This document shows, piece after piece, positions 45,011-53,981 of a stretch of DNA of 64,000 bases; the stretch's first letter is position 1, and every line of letters starts with the position of its first letter. The DNA lies in NCBI GenBank assembly GCA_000507305.1, contig DF240227.1, positions 131,439 to 195,438 on the forward strand. The letters run 5' to 3'. Source of the stretch: Breviolum minutum Mf 1.05b.01 (taxonomy: Eukaryota; Sar; Dinophyceae; Suessiales; Symbiodiniaceae). The translations under genes were made by a program, and so were the position numbers. Below the pieces are notes generated by a model. That model was not told where the DNA came from and searched no databases. It worked only from the letters and a program-made list of their open reading frames with translations.

Positions 45011-45030
45011 TGAAAGCTATAGGGGGAGTG
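45011..45030 (+). promoter_or_regulatory. Polypurine tract before the 3' LTR
   Basis: TGAAAGCTATAGGGGGAGTG directly before the 3' LTR start, with AGGGGGAG as the purine run expected to prime plus-strand DNA synthesis. Confidence 0.75.
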
Positions 45031-45218
45031 TGATTCACCACACCGGATGTCCACTGTGAGTTTTGTCATCAGTTTCCTTTTTGGATTTGGAACATGAAGG
45101 CATGAATAGTCTTTGTGAAATGCAGAACTCCGTGATAGCCATTAATAACGTGGCAGTCATTTATAACAAGATCGCCGTGCAGGCCTTTTGGATACTCAAA
45201 AAGGCGGGTTCGCCAATC
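45031..45218 (+). repeat. 3' LTR of copia-like element
   Basis: Identical by eye to 19657-19844 over 188 bp. Followed by ATAC (45219-45222), the candidate right target-site duplication. Confidence 0.92.
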
Positions 45219-45307
45219 ATACGATTTGATGATTCAGAGCAGTTACAGCATGGTCTGACATGCTATAACATGACCTCCAAAGCCTTATGCAAAAAATCTT
45301 TAGGAAG

Positions 45308-47835
45308 GTGATACCTGGTGGGCTGAGGAGTGCTACAATTTGGCTGAGCTGAAAGATTTTGCTAAGGTCCGACGGGATGGAACCCACGACGTTCAGAGTT
45401 CAAGGGTAAAGACTGCTGTGAAGATGTTTGAGAAAGCAGTTAGGCATCCCAATTCATATGCTGCTTCAGGCATTTTATATAAATGTGTGTGTGCTCCTGG
45501 CACATTTGAAATCGAATGAGTCAAACTCACATTGCTTGGCTGGGGTTTCTTGGTGTGGTGCCGGACCTAACCGACCTCCGCAACGCGATTCTTCTTTTGT
45601 CGCTCAGGAGCCTGAACGAACTGCAACACACGTTGACTCGATGTGCTCAGATAGCAAAGCCTCGACGAGCAGCACTGCCTCCAATGACATTGACTCCGAT
45701 ATTGACTCCGATGCCAGTGCCGCCAATGCCAATCCCTCCAATGGCAGTGCCGCTGATGGCAGTGCCTCCAAAGTCACTGCCATTGGCAGTGCCTCCACTA
45801 ACAATGCCTCCAATGACAGTGACTCCGATGGCAAAGACTCCAATGATGTCAACGCCTCCACTGAGACAGTCTCCGATGGCAAAGACTCCAATGATGTCAA
45901 CGCCTCCACCGAGACAGTCTCCGATGGCAAAGACTCCAATGATGTTAACGCCTCCACCGAGACAGGCTCCGATGGCAAAGACTCCAATGATGTCAACGCC
46001 TCCACCGAGACAGGCTCCGATGGCAAAGACTCCAATGATGTCAACGCCNAGCGCCCCCACCGAGACAGGCTCCGATGGCAAAGACTCCAATGATGTCAGC
46101 GCCCCCACCGAGACAGGCTCCGATGGCAAAGACTCCAATGATGTCAGCGCCCCCACCGAGACAGGCTCCGATGGCAAAGACTCCAATGATGTCAGCGCCC
46201 CCACCGAGACAGGCTCCGATGGCAAAGACTCCAATGATGTCAGCGCCCCCACCGAGACAGGCTCCGATGGCAAAGACTCCAATGATGTCAGCGCCCCCAC
46301 CGAGACAGGCTCCGATGGCAAAGACTCCAATGATGTCAGCGCCCCCACCGAGACAGGCTCCGATGGCAAAGACTCCAATGATGTCAGCGCCCCCACCGAG
46401 ACAGGCTCCGATGGCAAAGACTCCAATGATGTCAGCGCCCCCACCGAGACAGGCTCCGATGGCAAAGACTCCAATGATGTCAGCGCCCCCACCGAGACAG
46501 GCTCCGATGGCAAAGACTCCAATGATGTCAGCGCCCCCACCGAGACAGGCTCCGATGGCAAAGACTCCAATGATGTCAGCGCCCCCACCGAGACAGGCTC
46601 CGATGGCAAAGACTCCAATGATGTCAGCGCCCCCACCGAGACAGGCTCCGATGGCAAAGACTCCAATGATGTCAGCGCCCCCACCGAGACAGGCTCCGAT
46701 GGCAAAGACTCCAATGATGTCAGCGCCCCCACCGAGACAGGCTCCGATGGCAAAGACTCCAATGATGTCAGCGCCCCCACCGAGACAGGCTCCGATGGCA
46801 AAGACTCCAATGATGTCAGCGCCCCCACCGAGACAGGCTCCGATGGCAAAGACTCCAATGATGTCAGCGCCCCCACCGAGACAGGCTCGGATGGCAAAGA
46901 CTCCAATGATGTCAGTGCCTCCAATGATAAAGTTGACGGCAGTGACTCCAATGAGAAAGCCTCCGAAAGCAGTGACTCCAATGATGGTAGTGCTTCTTGG
47001 TAGCACCCAGCAACCATTTCCATCGGCAAGCAATTTTGTTCCACATAGCTTCCCAGAATGCCTCCCAATGTCACGATTTGGTACTTCATATTGGTTTGTT
47101 GGAATTGAGAACCACTAGGATCTTCAGAGGTATACGACCAGGTGTTAGTGGTCCCAGTGGCACTGAGGTCAATTGAGCGGGAGATTTGCCCAGCTGGGAC
47201 GGATGGATCAAAAAGAAGTGGCTGGTGGCCGAAACTCTGAGCGCAGGGTCACCCACCAAGAAAAGCGATGTGCGGCTCGTTTGTTTCATGTGCACCTACA
47301 AGGATCATCAAGGATCTAATAATCTAATATAATCTAATATACATTTTTTGATGCAGTGTCATCTATATGTCATCTAATGTAATAAAGGTCATACGTACAA
47401 GGTTTTGCAAATGTGCACGAGAAGCTGTTGAGGTGGCGTTGAAATTGTTGGCTTGTGGCCAGGCTTTCATTGCCGCCAATGGAATCCCTATCAGCCGCGA
47501 TGGCCTGAGTATGCCTGCCATTTGGGAAACTACAAGCCATCTCAAGAAATAAGACATTCATTTTCTGCAGAAAGGATGAAAGGAAAGTCAATCACCAACA
47601 AAGGATTCAACCACCACTGGAAAAGACTGACCTGATAAAATCTCATGCCTGTTCGGGTCATCTCCATGAGGAACTCGGCGTTGGTTCTTCCAGCTCAGTG
47701 ACATCCAGGTCCCTTGAGACGGATGAAGCTATCAACATAGACAGGTTTGCATCACCCACCAAGAAATTCCAGGTCGGTTTGCCGGAGATTTGGCACTTCT
47801 TCGTGGATTGGATGAAGGCGAGTGGTTACTTGTGA
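45308..47835 (+). CDS. Unrecognised Ser/Asp-rich host gene, multi-exon, with minisatellite
   Basis: Protein-like exons to the right of the copia element. About 45308-45475 has D-T-W-W-A-E-E-C-Y-N-L-A-E-L-K and M-F-E-K-A-V-R-H-P, with a GC donor possible. From 45615, after a CAG, E-P-E-R-T-A-T-H-V-D-S-M leads into a Ser/Asp/Asn-rich stretch and a 16-residue repeat (G-S-D-G-K-D-S-N-D-V-S-A-P-T-E-T) to about 47000. About 47178-47289 has L-P-S-W-D-G-W-I-K-K-K-W-L-V-A-E; about 47385-47552 has V-E-V-A-L-K-L-L-A-C-G-Q-A-F; 47709-47835 has D-E-A-I-N-I-D-R-F-A-S and W-H-F-F-V-D-W-M-K-A-S-G-Y-L-stop. Splice phases between all pieces are not resolved, so they may not be one gene. No known domain. Confidence 0.4.
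45827..46918 (+). repeat. 48-bp minisatellite, about 22 copies, with one unknown base
   Basis: Unit GATGGCAAAGACTCCAATGA, then TGTCAGCGCCCCCACCGAGACAGGCTCC in most copies. The four or so copies left of 46049 differ (AACGCCTCCACC instead of AGCGCCCCCACC). An N at 46049 sits where the two variants meet and the reading frame jumps from frame 2 to frame 3, so the base marks an assembly join of uncertain length. The unit has no stop in any of five frames, giving several spurious long ORFs on both strands. Confidence 0.95.
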
Positions 47836-49343
47836 AAGGTTCAAGAGGCTAAGGCGCACTGATTGGATGTGTGGTACTGCACGTCTATTTTTTCAAAAGG
47901 AAAATCATATGAATTTGATTATATATTGCATTTCAAAATGCATGCTATGTGATGCTATGTGCATCTTTTCGAAACGCATCTTTTGTCTTGTCGAAGTTCG
48001 GAGAAAAAACATCCAAACGTACCCTCATGTGCATTAAACCTGCGAATTCTTTCCGGCTAAGAAACAGAACGGAAAGATCTGAATTCAAGAACAACATGTT
48101 GATTGCCTCTCAAGCAAAATGTTTCATATAATGTATTTACATGTATATACTTTCTTTACATTTATTATATATAATTATATTAGTAAATTATATACTTGAA
48201 CTTTTCATGGACTCGTGCCATTTCAGTGAGACAAGGTTTCCCACACCTAGGATTGCATCACTTCAGGGCATGTTGGCAACTGTTGCAACTGTTGCATGAC
48301 CTGTCTTTGTAGCCTGAATTATTTCAAGGTTCACAGTCCCAACCTAAACAAAATTTCAAACGTGTATCTACAGTGTGTAGATATATAAATATAATATATT
48401 GCTCTTCTAGTTATTCTGGCACGTATATTTTTGCACATGGTTCTCTAAGAAGTACTGTATATATTTTGGCGAAATTCAATAAATAGATCAGAAACAAAAT
48501 GAAGAAAGTCCGTGCACGGAACAGATGCGTTTGACAACCTCAAAAATGCACAAAACAGGAGGTACTGCAGGAGAAATCACAATCTAAAACATGTAGAAAT
48601 GCGGGGTCTTGCATTTGCAATAACTGCTAAAGCCGGTTTTTGATTTGCAAAGTCAATATCCCGATTCAAAAATGCCAAAATGCGAGTTGCGTTTTTGCAA
48701 CGCATTTTTGGAAGGCCTTGCATACCCGTATGCCAAAAGAAAAACACATTTCCAAACATTTCCCACGTTGATTGCTTTGACATCTTAAGTTCAAGTTGTA
48801 AACCAATTACATTCAGAAGTCGCGACTTCAAAGCTATTATATAGAAATGGAACAACTATCTATACGGTAATATATATATATATAGTACATAATTAATCGC
48901 TATGAATCCCTGCTTCTATTACATCATAGTCATGTAGTTTTCAGAAAGAGAATACGGCAAGCGCCATTTTCTGACGAATGGGTGGCCATGGGTGGCAGTC
49001 ATGCAGGTGAACTCACCAGATCATCTCTTCGCTTTTGCGTTGCGAGCATAATAAAAAGACGCAAAAGAGCAATGGCAGCGATCAAGGTTTGGATTAGGTT
49101 GGTAAGGCCTGGATACTTGATGAAAGGTGACTAGACGAACTAGACAGTTAGGGATGCAGACTTGCTCATGCCGTAGATTCAATAGCCTGACTCTTGTCTT
49201 TCTTTTTGTACTGCCTGGCACTGTTAGATGAAAGTTGAGAGTGCAAAAAACATCCAGGATCTTTCTTGTTTATTGCAGCCCACCATTCCTACTGCAGATT
49301 CTTTTACCATCTCAAGGGGCTTTGAGAGGGCTATTTCGCGGAG
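47836..49343. other. 1.5-kb AT-rich stretch without a supported gene
   Basis: Between the Ser/Asp-rich gene and the first CCCH gene. Contains AT-rich tracts (48120-48190, 48380-48410, 48868-48886) and a short imperfect palindrome of GCAACGC/GCGTTGC type near 48670-48705. No open frame has convincing composition. Confidence 0.6.
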
Positions 49344-49937
49344 ATGTGCAGATCCAACCCAGAGTCGGAAGAGGTCATGGAGTTCGCATTGACGGAACAC
49401 CTCACCTTCTTGGAATACATCCCGGTCGTGGTGAAATCAATGCAGAAGTGCGCTAGCAGTCCTGAGCTCCACACATGGCCATCCGAGAAACCAAGCTCGA
49501 TCTCACTGTGGGGACGGCAGGAGACTGAAAGCACAACTTGTTCCAGTCGTCACCACACCTGGGGCAGGCAAGTGAGTGCAAGCAGCCAATGTTTGACACA
49601 AAGTGACTTGGAGCTCCCAGGCGATTCGAAGAAGTTGTACAACTCCCATGCAAACCAGTTGGACCTCCAGATATTTGATCCTGACATCCCAGAGATTCCA
49701 TGTACCAGCGGATCAGAAGGTGTTCGGGGGTCAGTTGGTTCAGCTCTTCACGTCCAGGGAGATTGCAAACCCTGTGCATGGTTTTGGCGGCCGGGCGGCT
49801 GCACTCGAGGAGAGGCCTGTCAGCATTGCCACCTTTGCCCTCGAGGTGCCTTGCAGAAGAAGAAGCGACAGAATCGCCAACTCCTTAAGGCGCTACGAGT
49901 GGCGCAGGTATCACGCGCATCACAGGCATCTCATTGA
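49344..49937 (+). CDS. CCCH zinc-finger protein, paralog 1
   Basis: 197 residues, apparently in one exon, starting M-C-R-S-N-P-E-S-E-E. An N-terminal E-F-A-L-T-E-H-L-T-F-L-E-Y-I-P block (residues 13-27) is followed by a Ser-rich linker. A single zinc finger, C-A-W-F-W-R-P-G-G-C-T-R-G-E-A-C-Q-H-C-H (about 147-166), fits C-x8-C-x5-C-x3-H exactly and is followed by a basic K-K-K-R-Q-N-R tail. This finger type binds RNA in other eukaryotes; here that is inference. It matches the gene at 58753-59824 at the start, in F-T-F-L-E-Y-I-P and across the finger, so the two are paralogs. Small one-finger CCCH proteins are common in dinoflagellates as I recall them. Confidence 0.8.
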   Translation: MCRSNPESEEVMEFALTEHLTFLEYIPVVVKSMQKCASSPELHTWPSEKPSSISLWGRQETESTTCSSRHHTWGRQVSASSQCLTQSDLELPGDSKKLYNSHANQLDLQIFDPDIPEIPCTSGSEGVRGSVGSALHVQGDCKPCAWFWRPGGCTRGEACQHCHLCPRGALQKKKRQNRQLLKALRVAQVSRASQASH

Positions 49938-50726
49938 CGCCGAGGTAGCAGGTTGCCTCAGCGCTCGCAACATACTCTAGGACATTCCCTTTCGTGTTTT
50001 AAGCATGTTTGAAGGATTTACTGTAGCTTTCCGGCTTTGCAGGGTGGCTACCTTTGCAGCTGTGGGCCATATCATATATCTTCATGCAAGATTTTTGTAG
50101 TTAGTGACTTTTGCCACTTCTGTTTGCCAGGCAGAAGGATGCAGAGCACTGGTTGGTGTTGTTCTTATTTCTTTGATGTTCCTTGTGATTGTCGTTGCTG
50201 CATGGTAAGCCCGAAGCAAGCCGGTAGACTGTGAATGATTGTACAGGGATTTTCAGTCTCAGGACGCACAACTTTTGCGCTGCAGAATTGTGCGCCTGTT
50301 GGAAAGCTGCAGACACAGCTCAGATCCTTTGGGATCGTTTCAAGTCTCAAGTGTTTCAAGAAGACCATCCAAAAGGATAGGATATGTGCACAAATTAATG
50401 CTGCAAGAGTTATATACAAACGTTTCTGTGTCACAAATTACTGTTCTGGCTGAGCATCCGCCTTAATTCGAACATTCCTAGTCGCACTGCTCAAGCATGA
50501 ACTTGCAGATGGTAAGGTTGCTGCTGTGTACTTGCCGTAGGAATCTGTAAAGTGCAGTTCTTAGATTGATGCTGGAGGATCACAGCCCTTCTCTGACTTT
50601 TTTGTCTGATGAAAAAGATGATGAGTTCCTTCGGCGGGGCGAGGGTTCCTTGCCAAATATCCAGCGGAACCATAACTTTGCTACGGCAGAGCTGTGGCAA
50701 AGGATACCAACCAACAAGTATAGTGC

Positions 50727-50775
50727 ATATATATATATATATATACATATATATTATAATATATATACATATTTA
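50727..50775. repeat. (TA)n microsatellite upstream of YR retroelement 2
   Basis: About 50 bp of TA with interruptions, about 90 bp before the first ORF of YR retroelement 2. A second TA tract lies at 57014-57040, about 200 bp after its last ORF. Confidence 0.85.
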
Positions 50776-50865
50776 CATATATTCATAGCTTGCGTCATTT
50801 GCACCAAATCCAGATCAAGGCCCCATTTTCCATCATCTCCAGCCACTTCTTAGCTTCAAACCTTA

Positions 50866-51306
50866 ATGCGGGAGCACCTCGTTCATTTTGCTTGGGGCGC
50901 TAGCCATTTGATCAGAGGGGCCCTTGGTTCACGAGGTGCGGAGACCTTGGCTCTTCAATTGGCTGAAGAGGTCAGGGTACTCCAAGCTGAGTTGGATCGA
51001 ACACAAAGGGTCATTTCTGGATACGGGTCAGTGCTGGAGCGTTGTGAGAAGAAACAGGGATATCAGACATGGGGCAATCAGATACTCCTTTGTCTAATCT
51101 GTGTTTTGGTTATTTTGCTTGTTTTGACGTGGTACAAACCTTTTCAGAGACAGAAGCCATCACAACAACTGGCCTTGACGCAATCCAGTGGGGGAACCGG
51201 AGGTTCCAGTGATTCAGATTCACAGGACCAACCCCCTCCAATTACGATCAAGAAAGCGGGAACTGGACCGCTCCGACCTTCTCAGCTGGGTAAGGGCAGG
51301 AAGTGA
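50866..51306 (+). CDS. ORF1 of YR retroelement 2: coiled coil plus membrane-type helix
   Basis: 146 residues from an ATG. Residues about 30-55 (L-A-L-Q-L-A-E-E-V-R-V-L-Q-A-E-L-D-R-T-Q) look like a short coiled coil. Residues about 72-89 (I-L-L-C-L-I-C-V-L-V-I-L-L-V-L-T-W-Y) form a strongly hydrophobic helix of transmembrane length. The C-terminus is Ser/Gln/Pro-rich, ending in a basic G-K-G-R-K. The stop overlaps the next start (TGATG at 51304-51308), which would suit termination-reinitiation. Element 1 shows no equivalent, but the region before its first ORF is outside the window. Its role is unknown; it could be a host-derived or envelope-like accessory. Confidence 0.55.
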   Translation: MREHLVHFAWGASHLIRGALGSRGAETLALQLAEEVRVLQAELDRTQRVISGYGSVLERCEKKQGYQTWGNQILLCLICVLVILLVLTWYKPFQRQKPSQQLALTQSSGGTGGSSDSDSQDQPPPITIKKAGTGPLRPSQLGKGRK

Positions 51307-51548
51307 TGGCCCTTCCAGACGAATTGACGTTGGACCTTCCGGAACCACAGATCCTGCTGCACTTTGGCGGGGACCCAAACGGATTCCATGAACACCACAG
51401 ATTGCTCCTTGTCAAGCTGACACCGGGACGGTGGATTGCGGCTTCTCCGGATTTTGATCTAGAAGTCATCGACCTCAACAATCGGAGACACAGAATCCTC
51501 ACTCAGAGGAGCCCTTTTCCGGCAGATGTTGCAGATCAGATCTGCTAG
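51306..51548 (+). CDS. Gag-like ORF (N-terminal part) of YR retroelement 2
   Basis: 80 residues from the ATG in TGATG. H-H-R-L-L-L-V-K-L, then D-F-D-L-E-V-I-D-L and R-R-H-R-I, correspond to the N-terminal part of 124-795 in element 1. The frame stops at 51546-51548; homology continues in frame 2 from about 51530 (E-Y-E-G-E-V-E-A-I-Q-E-I-G-A-E-E), so a frameshift separates this from the next piece. Confidence 0.5.
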   Translation: MALPDELTLDLPEPQILLHFGGDPNGFHEHHRLLLVKLTPGRWIAASPDFDLEVIDLNNRRHRILTQRSPFPADVADQIC

Positions 51549-52303
51549 AATATGAGGGTGAAGTTGAGGCCATTCAAGAGATTGGGGCAGAGGAGATGGA
51601 CAACTTCGCTGATGGTCAAAAGGGAGCTCTTGGGGACCTTCGAGTTTTGGGGACACATGTGGATAATGCCTCCAAACGGTTCCTTCCTTTCAAAGATGGC
51701 TTCCCATTGATGCGTGAGTCTGTCTTCACAGATTGGGGCTTCAGCGGACCTAGAGCTGTCAAGGAATATCTCGGGTCGATTCATGAATCCGGGACAGACA
51801 TTGGCAACTATCATCTGTAATGGGTCAAGAACAGTGGAGTCAATCAACACAGTGCAGTTTGCCATGAGCATCGCAACCTGGTCGAGAGCCTCAGACTTGG
51901 GATCACGAAGGACCAGATTGACCCGTCAAACCTGATGATGTGTGAATTGATGGTGAGACGGCTGGTGCAGTTGGAAGTAGCTGTCACACGTAACCCCAAC
52001 AACCCAGACTATAGTGGTTTGGAGGTCCTCCTTGAGAATCCTCTATCTGAAGGTGGAGCAGCTATCACTCGAGGACTGGATGAGTGGGTCACTTCTCGAT
52101 TGAAGGAGCGGGCTCAGATAGCTAAACAGGCTCGTTTGTTTCGAGAGGAGACTTCGTTGGCTGGTCGTGGGAAAGGAACCTCTTCGAGTGGTGGTGGTGA
52201 TGCTGACGATGGAGATGCAAGCTTTTGGAGGAAGAAGAAGAAGAAGCGGCCGAAGGCCAAAGCAGGCGCTGGCACAGGAGGTGCTGGCGCAAAGGAGGGT
52301 TGA
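51533..52303 (+). pseudogene. Gag-like ORF (C-terminal part) of YR retroelement 2, with one in-frame stop
   Basis: Frame 2 from about 51533 to a stop at 52301-52303, broken once by TAA 51818-51820. It contains D-L-R-V-L-G-T-H, then after the stop H-R-N-L-V-E-S-L-R-L-G, D-Q-I-D-P-S-N-L and R-R-L-V-Q-L-E-V-A-V, matching gag pieces of element 1. The C-terminus is Gly/Ser-rich with a run of basic residues (W-R-K-K-K-K-K-R-P-K-A-K), suited to nucleic-acid binding. Confidence 0.6.
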
Positions 52304-52430
52304 ATTGACCTTCCACCCTGGTCGTCTTTGTCATCCGGATGATCAGGGAACCTTTGCAGGATGGCCACCAATGGGCACGGTACAGAGCTCATGGAGATCC
52401 CTTTCCTGTCAGTCCGAGCTGGATTGAATC

Positions 52431-53981
52431 TTGCCTGGAATGAGAAGGGATTGTTTTCCCGCAGCGGGGTGGTTGGACGGCGAAAGCTTTGAACAGCCTT
52501 GCTATGCATGGATCGAATCCAAATGTGGACAATATGCTGCGTGGTATGGCACCTATAACATGCCTCAGGTTGAGATGAGCCGGAGACTGGTCGAGGCTTT
52601 CAGGGAGGTTGGTGACCCCCCCGATAATCTTGATGGGAAACTGGCCCTTGAGGAGTTGGTGTCATGCAAAGACCTTTATCATGAGGAGCCATCATCCCTG
52701 GCCTCCTACGACTTCAACAAGGTGAAAGTTTTGCATACAGACCTTAGACCTAGAGAACTCTCTGGTATGGTTCCTCGATTTGTCAGAGGCATTCTGGACA
52801 GATTTGACACCATGGTGGAAAAGTCTCGGAGCGAAATTGCCTTGGAAGAGCCTTGCAGAATCAAGCCATACTGGGATCCCATCCTTCGCAACTCGAAGAA
52901 GGAGAAGATCAAGCTGGTCATTGGGTTGGCTCGGAAGGGCCTAGTCTCCTTTCGCACATCCATCAAGGAGGAGATTGGGGTCTTCTGTGTCAAGAAGAAG
53001 ACGCCAGAGTGGGTGAGGCTCATCATTGATGCCAGACGTGTCAACGCTAGTCATAGGCCACCTCCAACCACCAGACTTGCTTTTCTCGACGTGCAGTTCA
53101 AGAGACCCGTGGGAGGTGCTGGGGGACCTTGTGCCTTTGGTTTGGAGGCTGATGTTTCTGACTGCTTCTACAACTACACGAATGAGTGTTTGGCTTCGTG
53201 GTTTGGGATCAATCTCCCACTCACCTGTTCTCAGTGGAAGCTGTTGGGATGGGATGGTGGATCTATTTACTATGATCAGAGCAAGTCCTTTGAAGTACCC
53301 AAAGATGACACGATTCTTTACCCTGTGTTTAGGGGACTTTGCATGGGATGGTCTTGGGCTTTATGGCTCGCCAATGAGGCGGTGTGTTTTGCGGTGGCTG
53401 GAAGAATAGAACGTCCCTTGGGCGAAATTCGAGACCGGTTACCAGCTCCCAGCTTTGACAAGGGGGTGGTCACAGGTGTGTATGTGGACAATATCTCCAT
53501 CATTGGGGAGTCATCGGAAGCAGTGGCCTCAGCAGCTGAAGCTATTGCTCACCAGTTTCAATCTGATGGCATTCCTTTGGTGTGGTCAGCTAAACAACCG
53601 CAATCAGTGCTGAGTACAGTTGGTGTGATTTTTGATTTTGATCAAGGTGTTGCTAGAAATAGACCGGACAGAGTGTGGAGGACATTTCTGGGAGGCAAAG
53701 AGTTGCTTCGGCGACGGCGGGTTGCAATCAAGACGGTTGAGGTGTGGCTTGGACATGCTACATCCCTGTTCATGTTAGCGCCTGCTGGTCTGTCGTGCTT
53801 CTTCCACATCTACCGCTTCATCCAACAACACCGTGGGAAAAGAGCAGAGGTGTGGAAAGAGGTCAGAGAAGAAATCAAATTGGCCCTGGGCATGATTTGG
53901 CTTTCCAGATGCAATCTACTTTTTGATCCTATCTTGCAAGTTGATGCGGGGGGGATGCCTCAACCAGTGGCTATGCTTTGA
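52431..53981 (+). CDS. Reverse transcriptase of YR retroelement 2
   Basis: 516 residues from an ATG. RT landmarks: V-K-K-K-T-P-E-W-V-R-L-I-I-D-A-R-R (about 185-202), G-L-E-A-D-V-S-D-C-F-Y (about 237-247), L-C-M-G-W-S-W-A-L (about 301) and the catalytic box Y-V-D-N at about nt 53484-53495, with Asn in place of the second Asp exactly as in element 1. A W-L-G-H-A-T thumb-like motif follows (about 440), and the frame ends V-D-A-G-G-M-P, where V-D-A is the first RNase H Asp. The RNase H domain continues in frame 2 after a run of seven Gs (53948-53954). Confidence 0.85.
   Translation: MPGMRRDCFPAAGWLDGESFEQPCYAWIESKCGQYAAWYGTYNMPQVEMSRRLVEAFREVGDPPDNLDGKLALEELVSCKDLYHEEPSSLASYDFNKVKVLHTDLRPRELSGMVPRFVRGILDRFDTMVEKSRSEIALEEPCRIKPYWDPILRNSKKEKIKLVIGLARKGLVSFRTSIKEEIGVFCVKKKTPEWVRLIIDARRVNASHRPPPTTRLAFLDVQFKRPVGGAGGPCAFGLEADVSDCFYNYTNECLASWFGINLPLTCSQWKLLGWDGGSIYYDQSKSFEVPKDDTILYPVFRGLCMGWSWALWLANEAVCFAVAGRIERPLGEIRDRLPAPSFDKGVVTGVYVDNISIIGESSEAVASAAEAIAHQFQSDGIPLVWSAKQPQSVLSTVGVIFDFDQGVARNRPDRVWRTFLGGKELLRRRRVAIKTVEVWLGHATSLFMLAPAGLSCFFHIYRFIQQHRGKRAEVWKEVREEIKLALGMIWLSRCNLLFDPILQVDAGGMPQPVAML

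Larger units (their letters stand above)
19657..45218 (+). mobile_element. Ty1/copia-like LTR retrotransposon, interrupted by a nested DNA transposon
   Basis: Bounded by two 188-bp LTRs with no difference seen by eye. Internal order is gag (CCCH and CCHC zinc fingers), aspartic protease, a methyltransferase-like domain, integrase, reverse transcriptase and RNase H; integrase before RT is the copia order. Without the 16,377-bp insertion at 27261-43637 the element would be about 9.2 kb. Defects besides the insertion are a TAA inside the integrase (24931-24933) and a frame change between integrase and RT (about 25263-25335). The identical LTRs point to a recent insertion. The region to its right (45308 on) reads as host exons, so it may have landed in an intron. 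Confidence 0.93.

Noticed and set aside
45604-47089. Long minus-strand ORFs across the 48-bp array
   Set aside because: The repeat unit has no stop in five frames; the plus-strand Ser/Asp reading joins best to flanking exon-like sequence.
48577-48855. Minus-strand 92-residue ORF
   Set aside because: Covers a short palindromic GCAACGC/GCGTTGC region; no conserved features, and composition fits chance.
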